A DNA stretch of 64,000 bases from Bretschneidera sinensis (Eukaryota > Streptophyta > Magnoliopsida > Brassicales > Akaniaceae). The position numbers were made by a program, and so were the translations under genes. This document shows positions 32,700 through 44,588 of this stretch, piece by piece. The notes beneath the pieces were generated by a model, which saw nothing but the letters and a program-made list of their open reading frames with translations, was not told the DNA's origin and did no database searches. The first letter of the stretch is position 1, and every line of letters starts with the position of its first letter. The stretch is from contig CM043700.1 in the NCBI GenBank assembly GCA_023935145.1, positions 105,955,900-106,019,899 on the forward strand, given 5' to 3'.

Positions 32700-33332
32700 A
32701 TTTACAATAAAATTCTATTGGAAAGAAACTCTATAAAATCTAAGAGATCCAAATCGTTCACAAAAAAAGTTTCTATTAAATCAAAAGCTAGGGGTATTGA
32801 ACCAACTATCTCTAATTACAACAAAACTACATTCAGTGCTATCAAAAGCTCGATGAACCGGCGAACACCCAAGATATACCCAAAACACTATAAGCTGGCT
32901 TCCCAAGCCATTTCCCATAAGTCAAGGGGCATTCCAACAAAATATGAAAAATAGACTCAACACTATCTTTGCAAATGCAACATCTATTAGGCAACACTTT
33001 CCCACTTTTTTAAAGATTTTCAATGGTGAGAATCTTCTCCAAAACGACTTCCCAAACAAAAAAACACACCTTTTTATGGCATGAGAACACCAAATAGCTT
33101 TCCACGGAAAATTGGATGATCATTCCGAGACAGCTCCAACAAGTATATTATTATAGAAAGATTTCACCTCAAACCCTTTGTTTGGTTTGTCCCTCCATTT
33201 GATCGAGTCCTCTCTAGATAGGTCCATTCTAGAATTAAACAAGGCTTCCAAGAAGCATTGAACCTTCTCAATCTCCCAATCAAGAAAATTTCGATTTTCG
33301 GATAAAAGACACATTCCAGGAGATTGTATCAT
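32700..33332 (-). pseudogene. LINE-3 ORF2 C-terminal region
   Basis: 33,120-33,332 is the longest open part ('NFLDWEIEKVQCFLEALF', 'KWRDKPNKGFEVKSFYN'), as before the zinc-binding tail of plant LINE ORF2. Downstream text to about 32,700 has many stops but keeps 'PLDLWEMAWEASL'-like wording. Confidence 0.7.
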
Positions 33333-33605
33333 TATTCACTGTGACACACAAACAAATATGAGCTTCTTTATCTTGAACTAAAGCAAAGATATCAGGTAAT
33401 TAGTCTTTTAAAGGGGTGTTTTCGAACCACGTATCAAACTAAATTCGCGTTCTTTCAACATTTCCTAGCATCGCAGAAATACAAAGAAGCACATCCGGCC
33501 ACCCTTTCCAAATCTATTTCCAAACCCCTACACCATAGATCTCTCTTCTTTCCTTAGACATCCACCCCTAAGATCCATTCCAAATTTAGCTTCCACCTCT
33601 TTTCT

Positions 33606-34846
33606 TCAAAGATGATCTCTCTCTATAAGAAACCTCCATAACCATTTCCCGATGAGAGCTTTATTGAATAAAGTAAGAGATTTAATACCAAGACCCCCTT
33701 TATCAGTCGGTTGCTTAACCACACCCCAACTCACCAAGTGATATTTGAAGTCTTCCCCTATATTACTATAAAGAAATCTCCTTTGGATACCCTTCAACCG
33801 ATTGGCCACTGAGCTAGGGATAGGAAAAAGAGACATACAATAGATAGGAAGGCTAGAGAGTGTACTTTTTATAAGAGTAAGCCTTCCTCCTTTTAATAGG
33901 AGGTGATTCTTCCACCTGGCTAAATGTTTTCCAAATCTTTCCACGATGGGATTCCAAACAATTTTCTCTTTAAATTTAGCACCATGCGGAACACCAAGAT
34001 AAGTAAAAGGAAGCGACCCCAAATTGCATCCCAACAAATTAACAAGAAAACGGCCATTAAAATTTTCACCAAGAAGGATCAAGTCACTCTTACTAAGATT
34101 AATCTTGAGTCTTGAAACCACCTCAAAACCCAGTAGAACACACCGAAAATGTAATATTTGAACGGCATCCTTCCCACAAAAAAATAATAGTGTCGTCAGC
34201 AAAAAGAAGATGAGGCATGCACACTACTGCTAAGACTCCCAATAATGAAATCTCTTAAAAGTCCCTAATCTATTGCTTTCATCAACATTTTGCTAAAAGC
34301 CTCCAACACCAAAGTGAACAAGAAATGAGACAAAGGATCCCCTTGTCTAAGACCTAGTGAAGCTTTGAAAAATCGGAAGGATATCCGTTAATAAGGATAG
34401 AAAAAAAGGTCGAAGATATGCATTTGTAGATCCACCTACACCATTTGTCCCTAAAACCCATCCTTTTGAGTAAGTACATCACAAAACCCCAACAAAAATG
34501 ATCAAAAGCCTTTTCCATGTCTAACTTGCAAATCGCCCCTCTCTCTCCACTTTTAATATGAGCATCCACAACTTCATTAACAATCAAAGCACCATCCAAA
34601 TATCCTCAATCAATTCATTTTGAAAGGACTCACCACTTTCCAGATTACTTACTTCAATCTAGAAGTAAGAACCTTCAAAATATGCTTATAGATACATCCT
34701 ATAAGACTAATAGATCGGAAGTCTTTGACATTTGAAGCTCTTGATTTCTTTGGAATAAGGATGATGAAGGTAGAATTAAGACTTCCCACAAACTCACCCA
34801 AAGAGTTGAATTCCTCAAAGAGTCTAGGGATATCTCCTTTTAGCAC
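33606..34846 (-). pseudogene. LINE-3 ORF2 reverse transcriptase domain
   Basis: Pieces 34,649-34,846 ('FIILIPKKSRASNVKDFRSISLI'), 34,354-34,599 ('ICKLDMEKAFDHFCWGF' with first Asp), a frame with 'LRQGDPLSHFL' near 34,330, the FADD box at about 34,190-34,206, and 33,606-34,202 ('GCNLGSLPFTYLGVPHG', 'LLKGGRLTLIKSTLSSLP'). Catalytic Asp residues are kept. At least four frame breaks. Confidence 0.88.
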
Positions 34847-35054
34847 ATCCTAATTGTGAGTTAGAAAAGCCATAAAAAAGCCATCAGGACCCAGAGCTTT
34901 ATCCCTATTACAATCTCATAGAGCAGCAAGCATCTCCTCCTCCTCAAAATAACGTTCAATCCAAAAAGCCTCCCTCCTATCAATGTTAGCAAACTCTAGC
35001 CCATCCAAATTTGGCCAAATATCACAAGTCTTCTTGTAAAAAAGTTCATAGAAA

Positions 35055-36215
35055 TCACAAATTGTCTCTTTCCTCAAACAACACCTTATCTATCTCAATG
35101 GATCCAAGAAAGTTGTGTCTCCTATGATCATTAGCCATATGATGAAAGAATTTAGTGTTTCTATCACCTTCACTCAGCCAAATTTCTCTAGATTTTTGCC
35201 TCCAAGAGGTTTCTTCCATAGAGATGAGTTTAGAAAGTTTCTTTTTAACCTTAACCATCATTTCTTTATCTTCTCTTGAAAGGTCCAAAACAATATCCTT
35301 CTCATCAAGCCCATTAATCTCACCTAGCAAAGAATTAAGAGAAGAATTGATATTATCGAGAGTTTCTTTATTCCATCTTTTCAATTCTTCTTTTAAATAT
35401 TTAAACTTTGCCACCACCACATAACTAGCAAAACCCCTCACCATACAACTGTCCTACCATCCTTTGACAAGATCCTGAAAGCTTTTCACTTTAAGCCACA
35501 TATTCTCGAACCAAAACGGAGTTGGACCCCAATTCAAGCTTCCAACTTTAGGATGGTGGTTCGAAGCGGGTCGAGGTAAAAGCTTATGAATCAAACTAGG
35601 ACAGAGGGCTTCCCAACACTCAGAGATAATGAAGCGGTCAATCCTAGAAAATGAGGGGAATTCCCTAAAACTCGACCAAGAGAAAAACCCATCCATTAAC
35701 GGTAAGGCAACAAGATGATGGCTACTAACAAACTCCAAAAACTCTCTCATAGAACTATTCTCTTGCACAAATTCGGATCACTCGTGAGGATAAAAAAAAA
35801 CATTAAAATCACAACCCACCAACCACGGAAAGTCCCATCGACTTCTAATCTTTGTGAGCTCACTCCAAAAGAGATCTTTTTCCATCGGGCCATAAACTCC
35901 ATAAGACAACCACCCCATAACCGGGAAATTCCTCTTAAAAACAAAAGAAATGGAGAAACATCCCACATGATGGTTAACCAAATCAAACACTCTAGAGTTC
36001 CACAAGACAACCACGCCGCCCAAAGAACCATAAGCTGGTAGAGCTTTCCACCCACAATAACTCCCTCTGCATACACTACAAATAGTTGCATCATCAAACG
36101 AATCCATTTTAGTCTCTTGCAAGCAAACCAAATCTCATTTCCACTCTTTTATATAGTGTTATAGCTCTTTTTTTCAAGTCATTCAACCCACTTACATTCC
36201 ATGAAATGAATTTGA
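35055..36215 (-). pseudogene. LINE-3 ORF2 endonuclease and linker
   Basis: The endonuclease start reads 'KFKFISWNVSGLNDL' at about 36,170-36,220. After a frameshift comes 'VCLQETKMDSF' (catalytic Glu), 'LVGCDFNVF', and 35,454-35,768 with 'SFSRIDRFIIS' and 'SNHHPK', where the expected SDH Asp is Asn. 35,055-35,444 is the Lys/Glu-rich linker ending 'GDRNTKFFHHMANDHRR', typical just before RT. Confidence 0.85.
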
Positions 36216-36439
36216 ATTTCATTGAAAAAACGGAGCAACCCCAACTGCCTTAATCCCTTAGCAAGAGCTCGAACCTCCCTTGATAAAGTTGATGACAAAC
36301 TCCAACCTCTTTAGCTCTCTATTGACAACCCCTTGCATTTTCCTTCCCAAATTGTTCTTCTTTGATCTTGAAATGCATTCCTTTTTTCTACATCATTCAA
36401 TTTCCTCAAATAAAGCTAGTGCTTAGTCTTCTAGCCCTA

Positions 36440-37433
36440 TCATAGAGACCCCACCGATCTATTCAACTTTTTCATCCAATTCAATACCCAAACTGAAGTT
36501 TTCAGGTTCACCTCCAAATCATCACCTGTCTCATCAGGAAGCCACTGATCCTGCTCACCACTACATACTACCAGCTCTCTAATTGTAATAACAGACCCAT
36601 AAATCTCACTAGAGAACTCACCACCAGCAAAGCCAGACCTATGCCTTTCAAAAACAGTCACAACCTCTCCTCCCTCCAGCCTAGAGAAATCACAATCCCC
36701 TTTAGCCCTAACAGAATTAAGAAAACCATTCTCAACAGCAAGATTCACAAGAGAATAAGAATCGATGGCAGTAGGTAAATCATAACATACCTTGCCATTG
36801 TTAATCCCTTGAGAAACAACATCATCACCGGGAAAATCTGAGTCAATGCCATACGGGTGGGCAGCAGCATTATCAAACAAATCCAGACATAACTCAAGCG
36901 AGTCACTATCAACCTGAGGAAGAGAGGGACCCAAAAGTACCCAAGTGAGATTCCTCTATGGCGATTAAAACGTTGAATTTCTTATTCCGTTCGGTGATCC
37001 TTTACTAGCACAAGGTCTGTATCAATTTCAGAAACCAGAGCAATAACTCCCATCTCTTGTTTTTGGTCCTTAACATAGGGAAAACTGTCGCCGATTACCT
37101 GCTCAAACACCCCTCACCCATTAGGGTAGACACCTCTGATATCCCATCCACAAAACATCTTCTAGAGTCACCCAGAGCACCCTTGCTTCTATAGAGGACT
37201 GCAGCATCGCCTCCAATATTGACTGCAACATCGCCTCTTTCACTCACTAGACTCATAAAAGGTTTTTTCGAGAAAGAGATAAGGGGAAAAAGATCTTCTT
37301 CCCTTGGCAACTCCAACCCTGGAGCCTCCGCAGCATTAATCTCCCCAAATTCAAGTTCATCAAGGCTCAACGAACCAAGACTCTCCATTACCGGCACCAA
37401 ACCATCTCGGAGAGAGGGAAAATGAGACATCAA
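36440..37433 (-). pseudogene. LINE-3 ORF1 C-terminal remnant
   Basis: 37,095-37,433 and 36,440-36,934 are acidic, low-complexity frames. The second ends '...WVLNWMKKLNRSVGSL', a tail common in plant LINE ORF1 before ORF2. No DUF4283 or knuckle is seen, so only the C-terminal part survives. Confidence 0.6.
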
Positions 37434-37627
37434 AAGATTTACCAGAGCATAGTGTTAATCTCATTTGTTCAATGACTTTTGGTTTTCTTATCTCCGTTCA
37501 CAATTTGATTTTCATGCACTTCTATATTTTGATATATCTTCCATATATATCTTCTCTCTACTAAAATTTTCATTAGATGGCCGTTATGACATTAATACCT
37601 TAATGTTGTGTTTATGTTTATGTAGAG

Positions 37628-37807
37628 ATGGCAGTTCAGGCAGATTCTTCTGCTCACTCCCCACACATTGTGGGGTATACTTTTGTTGAACAAAACTACA
37701 ATATCCTCTATGAAGCACCACAAAAAGTACATAACTTATATCAGGAAGTAAGTGTGCTAAGCAAACCTGGACCTAATGGTGCTATGATATCTGTGACAAC
37801 CAAAAAA
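37628..37807 (+). pseudogene. G3BP-like exon: NTF2 domain N-terminus
   Basis: Begins at ATG 37,628, three bases after acceptor 'tttatgtag'. It reads 'MAVQADSSAHSPHIVG' then 'FVEQNYNILYEAPQKVHNLY', the first helix of an NTF2-like fold. It is open to the donor 'gtaagt' at 37,808. No damage is seen in this exon. Confidence 0.85.
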
Positions 37808-38669
37808 GTAAGTTTAAGGTGAAAAGTCAATACAATGTAATCAATTTGTCTCACTTTATTGCGCATCATGTATGTGTGTGTACAAACACATAGTAGACAC
37901 CTTATTATAGGTCAATGCCTGCATGTCTTTATCATTTTATGTTTCCCTTAGATTGAGTTGAATTCTTATTTGCGTTGACTAAATGTTGGAATAGACCAAT
38001 AGAAGACTCCTTAATTGCAAGGAAACTGAATGGATGGACTATAAAACACTTCGATATCTATTGGTTTCTAGTAGATATGTGTTCTTTGGCTTCTATAATG
38101 TCACGCCTCGACACTTATACCTATCGTAACATGGCAATGGCGTCTCACTATGGGTTTCCCTAAGTGAGACAAGCCTTCTAAACAACCAAAAGAACAAATT
38201 CTAATACTGAAAAATATGTATGAGCCACAGAAAACATATATCTCCTTAACAAAATACACTTAATGACCTACAAAGCCATTTTTTAAAAAAAAAAATTAGT
38301 TCTACATAGTCTATCTTTACAACATCATTCTAGAATCAAAATAAGGATGTAATTAAGGCATAATCTCTAGCTCTCCCTAACCCAATCGTACCTAGCTTTC
38401 CTCATTTGAATATGGAAGACAGTAAACAAAAGAAATGAGCTCAATAGCCCAGTAAGTAATCATACTCAATTTAACAATAAGTATATATGTAATATTGAAG
38501 GCTATGCTTGAATACAAAGTGTAAATATTCAAACTAACTCATCAAAGTATTGAATCATCAAATACATTTAAAATTAGGCAATCTCAACAATTATCACAAT
38601 AATGTACCAAAGTTGGTTTTCCAAAAGTCTCACAAAGGACACTTATCAATCTTATAATAGCTATGACCG

Positions 38670-38798
38670 CATTTAACCCCTGTGCTAGGGTCTAAGAGTT
38701 CATTTAACCCCTGGCTGCCAGGTCCAAAAGCCCATTTAACTCTAGGTAACCAGGTTCAAAAGCCTATTTAATCCCTTGGGCTAACAAATTCAAAGATC
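38670..38798 (-). repeat. About 32-bp minisatellite in the solo LTR
   Basis: Four units of the form 'catttaacccctggctgcca' 'ggtccaaaagcc'. It occupies a place comparable to the 35-bp array in the chromovirus LTR at 21,187. Confidence 0.8.
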
Positions 38799-39538
38799 GC
38801 ATACCCCTTTGTGGGGCCAAAACATAGCTAGATTGAGAAGCCCACTTCCATTGCTCAACCAAAAAAATCATTATTCCTTCAAAGTCTCAACCACAAGCGA
38901 AATAATTTCAAGCATACAAAGCAAATATATGTCACAACTGATTCAGATAATTCCAATATTCAACCAAGGAATTTAACAAGATAACAACCTTCATTTAGTT
39001 GCATATACATTAATGTATAGGAACAACAAGTTGAGTAAAACTACTTACCTCGCTTGCTAAAGCACAATGACATCCTAAAAATCCAAATTTCTCTACTCAC
39101 CTAATAATTGAAAGGCACCAAAATCAACAACAATAATTTTTGTGCAATTCCATATATATATATATATATATATATATATCAACGAAGTCTTTTGAGGTCA
39201 TCAAACAATAACTATACATTCTTTTAACTCCAAATAAATTTCCTAACCAAATTCGAGTTCCAACTAACTAATTCCAATTAAAGAATATCCTCTGAATACC
39301 ATATAAATTATATATAAAAATATTATTGTTAATATGAAATGACTAAAGAATGTTGGCATGCAGCCCCAGTATCAATGAAATTCACTTGTGACTCATCTGT
39401 GTGTCCAAAAATAACAAAGCTGAAAAACTCTTACAAACAAAAAAGACTGAGACTGAGCTCTGACTGTATAAACTAACAACAAAGAGGCTAAAACCCAGTT
39501 AGTAATTATATTAAAAATAACTCTGAACATGCTTATCA

Positions 39539-39618
39539 TGTTATATTTTAATCTTGATACTAATACACAAGTAATCAATGATATAGCCAAGATTTTTTCA
39601 TATTAAAGTTGTCAAGAA

Positions 39619-39649
<31 letters not shown>

Positions 39650-40077
39650 TGAGAAGATGAGTTACAAAACAAACCAAAATCTATTGCAAGCAAGCCTCCT
39701 TGGGTTGATCTTCTAAGACTACAAGGAGAACCACCTTTGGTATGGGAACCAATCAACTGAATGTTAGAGGGGAGGGAGAAGAACTGTCTGTTTCAATAAA
39801 AATTTAACACACGTTAAACACCCTCCCCTGATGTCTATTTATATCCTTGTGCCTTAGGGACCATAACCCTAACAGTTACCTCACACATGTGCATTAGGTA
39901 TTTGGCCCATTAACAAAGACCTATACCACATTAGGCTTCTACACATAAGGTGGCCCATACTAAAGAACCTTGATACTTTGGAGACTCATAAAAATTATAT
40001 CACTTAATTGGGTCCTTTATTAGATAACGGGTCTACATGTACAATGTTATAACATATCTGAACCCAAAATTTCAACA
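39539..40077 (-). repeat. 3' LTR of Copia-2
   Basis: 539 bp, 'tgttatattttaatctt' to 'ttcaaca'. AT tract of 28 bp at 39,622-39,649. Next to it, 40,078-40,095 (minus strand 'aagtggggtat') is the purine tract. Confidence 0.92.
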
Positions 40078-40515
40078 ATACCCCACTTGGGTTACATATG
40101 TTATCCTTTATATTGTACATGAAGATAACCTTAATTGAGCTCATTTGTGCTATCTAAACCAAAATATCCAACAATAATCTGGTCCATTAACCATATCAAT
40201 GTAGGATCAAAGCGGTCTTTATCACATTTAGCGTAACAATACCCATCAATGGTCACAACACTAACACAATTAACGACATAAATCTAGTATGGATGTGTAG
40301 CAAGGAAATTACATGAAACATTATCTTAAACATGTCAATTTCCAATTGGCCCTCCATATAACTCAAAAGAATCATATGAAATACTTTCAAACATTAAATG
40401 CAAAACTACAATGAAAGTCATCATAGAGTAATCAAAAATACATAATCCAAAGTCTATACAGAATAACATAACCATGTCAATTAAGCAAAAGTAAAAGGCC
40501 AAATACAAACTCCCA

Positions 40516-41204
40516 CTATACAGGCATATGGTCCAAAAGATAAACACCCATGCGAGCAACATGCTCATGAAACACTATAGGTGGAAAACCCTTATTAAGC
40601 GGATCCGCAATCATAGAGTTTGTACTGATATGCTCAAATGACACTTGAGATTTCTGGACTCTCTCTTTGACAACCAGAAACTTGATGTCAATATGCTTTG
40701 ACCTCGACGAGCTTCGGTTGTTCTTGAAATACAACTCAGCAGCCTTATTATCACAATAAATCGTTAATGGTCTATCAATGCCATCAAGCTGCGCAGCCCT
40801 TTGATAAAATTTCACAGCCATATTCCCTGATTTGATGCCTTATGGCAAGCTATGAACTCTGCCTCTATGGTGGAAGTAGCTATGAGTGATTGTTTCACAC
40901 TCTTCCATGATATAGCTCCTCCAGCTAACATAAAGACATAGCTAGAAGTGGATCTCCTGCTATCGAGACACCCAGCAAAATCGGAGTCTGAATACCCAAC
41001 GATCTCCAAAAGATTCGATCTCTGATATGTGAGCATATAATCCTTCGTTCTCTGTAGATATCTCATAACCCGTTTAGCTGCTTTCCAATGATCCACACCC
41101 GGGTTACTCAAAATCTGCCTAGCATTCCAACAATATACGCAATGTCCGATCACGTACATACTTGTGCATACATGAGACTTCCAACAGTCGATGCATAGGG
41201 ACAC
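40516..41204 (-). pseudogene. Copia-2 RNase H
   Basis: 40,812-41,204 reads 'GYSDSDFAGCLDSRRSTSSYVFML' and 'SLIATSTIEAEFIACHKAS' (RNase H Asp and Glu). After a frame change, 40,516-40,821 continues 'YCDNKAAELYFKNN' and 'SKHIDIKF'. It ends at a normal C-terminal position about 440 bp before the LTR. Confidence 0.85.
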
Positions 41205-41383
41205 TTCTCCATTTTCTTCTTCTCAAGTTCATTTTTCGGACATTGGACCAAACTGAACTTATCACCCTTTACCACGGGTGTGTTTCCTGGTGCACAACTA
41301 CTCATACCAAATCTACTTAGCACTTTATCAATATAGGCCTTCTATGACAGTCCAAGTATACCTCTGGAACGACCTTTATGGAT

Positions 41384-42111
41384 CTATATACCCAAAACAA
41401 AGGACACATCACCAAGATCTTTCATTTCAAATTTACTTGATAGAAATCTCTTGGTTTTATGCAATAGGCCTATATCGCTGCTTGCCAGTAGAATGTCGAA
41501 TACATGTAGCACTAGGATAATAAATTTGCTCCCACTGAACTTGAGATATATGCACTGATCAATAGTGTTTTCCTTAAATCCAAAAGATGTAATCACCTGA
41601 TCAAATTTCCGATACCATTGCCGGGATCCTGTTTTAAGCTATAAATGGACTTTTTAAGCTTGCATACAAGATGCTTTGAATCTTTGGACTCAAAGTTCTC
41701 CGATTGCACCATGTATATTGTTTCTTCAATGTTTCCATTGAGAAACACTGTTTTAACGCCCATTTGATGTAGCTCCAAATCATAATGAGCTACAAGTGCC
41801 ATAATGATTCTAAAGGAATCTTTCATCGAAACTGGCAAAAAAGTCTCTTTATAATCAATGCCTTCCTTTTGAATGAAACCTTTGGCGACTAGGCGGGCCT
41901 TATACCTTTCAGTGTTGCCTTTTGAATCCTGTTTGGTTTTAAATATCCATTTGCAACCAATTAGTTTCATACCTTTGGGCAACTCTACTAAGTCCCAAAC
42001 ACCATTGTCATCTATTGATTTCATCTCATCCTTCATGGCTTCAATCCACTTTTCATAATTAGAACATTGTATGACTTGACTAAAAGAAGTTGGATCATCT
42101 TTCAGACCCAT
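41384..42111 (-). pseudogene. Copia-2 reverse transcriptase, catalytic residues lost
   Basis: 41,593-42,111 ('CKWIFKTKQDSKGNTERYKARLVAKGF') reads 'HQMGVKTVFLNG', where the first catalytic Asp is Gly. 41,384-41,596 reads 'LHVFDILLA' where YVDD is expected, so the first Asp of the pair is Phe. Two of three catalytic Asp are gone, plus a frameshift near 41,595 and another near 41,385. It is separated from integrase by a single TAG at 42,127. Confidence 0.88.
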
Positions 42112-42126
42112 ATCAAACTTATATTC

Positions 42127-43244
42127 CTAGAGATACACGACATAATCAGTCAAAATCGCGTTTCTCCTTTCTCTAGTGGATCTCCTTAATGGTACTTCCA
42201 CTTGAGGTTGTTGAGGTACCTCTTGACGAACCTCAAGCGGTTTTTGATTTTGAGCAGGTGGCAATTCAGGTTCGTCATCAATGCGTTGGATCTCCGGATT
42301 TGTATTTTGAATAACATCAGGTATGGATACCTGAACGTTTTCAGTTACAACAACAGGAATGTAAACACACTTCTTTTCAAAATTGACTTGCCTGAGTTGG
42401 TCTCTCCCACTTAACTCAACATCCTCAATGAACTTGGCATTGCCTATTTCAAAAAAGGATATATTAGAGGAATCATAAAATTTGAAACTCCTTGATCTTT
42501 CAGAGTATCCAACAAAATAGCAGCTAACAGTCCTTGAGTCTAGCTTCTTCTCATTTTGCTTATAAGGCCGAGCCTCAGTTGGACATCCCCAAACATGCAA
42601 ATGCCTAATGTTAGGCTTTTTTTCTGTCCATAACTCGTATGGGGTTTTAGCTACTGCTTTACTTGGAACTCTGTTCAGGATATAAATTGCAGTCTTGATG
42701 GCTTCACACCAAAGCGATTCTGGCAAAGAAGAATGACTAATCATACTTCTTACCATATCCTTTAAGGTTCGGTTTCGTCTCTCAGCTACACCATTTGACT
42801 AGGAGTCCCTGACATGGAGTACTGAGGAACGATCCCACATTCCATCAAAAATTTGGCGAAGGGTCTGGGACATTGTTCACATGATCCATCATATCTACCG
42901 TAGTATTCACCTCCATGGTCAGATTTGACAGCCTCAATTTTCTTGCCTAATTGATTTTCAACTTTGGCTTTGAAATTCATGAACACGTCTATAGATTGAG
43001 ACTTCTCATGAATTAAATAAAGATAGCCATACCTGGAGTAGTCATCTATAAAAGTGATAAAATATTGTTGTCTATTCCAAGAAACTGTAGGGAATGGACC
43101 ACAAATATCCGTATGTATCAATTCTAAGACACTATTACTCCTATTAGCACCTTTAATTTTAACATTTGTTTGTTTTCCCTTCATGTACTCAATGTAGACT
43201 TCAAAATCTGACAAATCTAAGGGATCAAGAATTCCTTCTAACAC
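42127..43244 (-). pseudogene. Copia-2 integrase
   Basis: 42,786-43,244 holds 'LIHTDICGPFP' (Asp), 'TFIDDYSRYGYLYLI' and 'VKSDHGGEYYGRYD' (Asp). A one-base deletion near 42,800 shifts the frame just before the Glu-bearing 'ERRNRTL' text. 42,127-42,756 continues '[19 protein letters not shown]' and the C-terminal '[11 protein letters not shown]'. The DDE residues are present. Confidence 0.87.
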
Positions 43245-43250
43245 AAGTCT

Positions 43251-43820
43251 TTAAATCCTTTGTTTAGAAATATGTCCTAAACGCTTGTGCCATAACATTA
43301 ATGAATTCTCATTTGTTAATCTGCGCTTAATACCAACATTACTGGTATACAAGGATTCGCTTTCTTCGGAGGCAATCATATCCAGTTTATATAAATTATC
43401 AATTAAAGAACCAGTACCTAACAAATTTGAATTCTGAAAAAGACTAAACTTTCTATTTCCAAATGAACAAGAAAAACCTGATTTGTCCAAACATGAAATA
43501 GAAACCAAATTCCATCTAAAAGATGGTACATAAAAAGTCTCATCCAAATCCAAATTACAACCAGATTCCAATTGTAATCTAAATAAACAAACTACCTCCA
43601 CAAGAGCTCTTTCGTCATTTCCTACATAAATGAATCTTTCAACATCAGTTGGCGTTCGGCTCCTTATGCACCTCTGCATAGAAACACTTATGTCACATAC
43701 AAAAAAAGTGTTCTTAGGTACTAAGGAAAAATTAACTTCTGAACAAACAAAGTTTAGAAGTTTATCCTTCTTCTCACGCCATGTCACATACTTGGCGTAT
43801 TTTGTGCAGTCTTTCTTCAC
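43251..43820 (-). pseudogene. Copia-2 protease remnant and GAG-pre-integrase
   Basis: 'MKKDCTKYAKYV' is the end of the zinc knuckle, whose first cysteines are degraded ('ITCTGHVKKDC'). 'KNTFFVCDISVSMQ' is where a DSG/A protease active site is expected. About five residues seem deleted, so no protease could form. 'LMLWHKRLGHISKQRI' gives the His pair of the HHCC domain. Confidence 0.8.
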
Positions 43821-43856
43821 ATGACCAGTACAAGTTATACCTTTATCTTGTTTCTG

Positions 43857-44588
43857 TTATCCCTTGTGGTGTGAATTTTCAGACCCTGCAGTTTCCTTTC
43901 CTTTAATGTTCCTCTTTCTTTTCTTGCTGGAACTGGGGTCATGATAAGTTGATGCTAAATGAGCACTTTCAACCTTTTCATGATTAAGTCTCTCTTCCTC
44001 TTGGACACATTGAGCAATCAACTCATTCAAAGTCCATTTCTCCTTTTGAGTATTGTAACTGATTTTCAAAGGATTGAATTGTGTAGGAAGAGAGATCAAG
44101 ACTAAGTGCACCAGAATGTCTTCTGGCAATTCTAGCTTGAATGCCTTTAGTCTTGTCACAAGATTTGACATCTCCATGATGTACTCTCTTATATTCCCCT
44201 TCCCCTTATACCGCATTGAGACAAGCTTAGTCAAGATGGTGTTTGTCTTGACCTTTTCGTTTACGATGAATCGGTCTGCTATTTGGGAGAGGAATTTCTT
44301 AGCATCATTTTCATCAGGAATAGAACCCCTGATGGTATCCGGAATCGAGTGTTTTATAATCATTATGCTCATGTGGTTTGTTCGCTCTCACTTTTCATAT
44401 ACAACCTTTTGCTCAGTGGTACTATTGCTGGTCAAAGGTATGGGGCGATCGACCCTCAATGCATAGTCTAATTCCATGCACCCGAGCATGATCTTAACAT
44501 GATCTTGCCACTTCTTGAAATTCATGCCGTTAAGCATGGGAATGTTGTTGATGTTAGCAGAAATCGATGTTGCTATAAACAAGAACAA
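43857..44588 (-). pseudogene. Copia-2 gag
   Basis: 44,388-44,588 starts the gag ('IPMLNGMNFKKWQDHVKIMLGC'). A TGA (Trp expected) after 'VVYEK' at 44,388 is followed in frame by 43,857-44,372 ('RFIVNEKVKTNTILTKLVSMRYKG', 'LNELIAQCVQEEERL'). It ends at a TAA before the knuckle. One nonsense codon separates the two halves. Confidence 0.85.

Larger units (their letters stand above)
32645..37440 (-). mobile_element. LINE-3: L1 of a second family, 5'-truncated
   Basis: T-run on + at 32,643-32,649 (A-tail on minus), then zf-RVT, RT, endonuclease and an ORF1 tail reading leftward from about 37,440. It is not of the LINE-1/2 family, as wording and ORF1 tail differ. The ORF1 DUF4283 and zinc knuckle are absent, so the 5' end is truncated. 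I could not find a TSD. It lies between the proposed 5'UTR exon and first coding exon of the G3BP-like gene. Confidence 0.85.
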
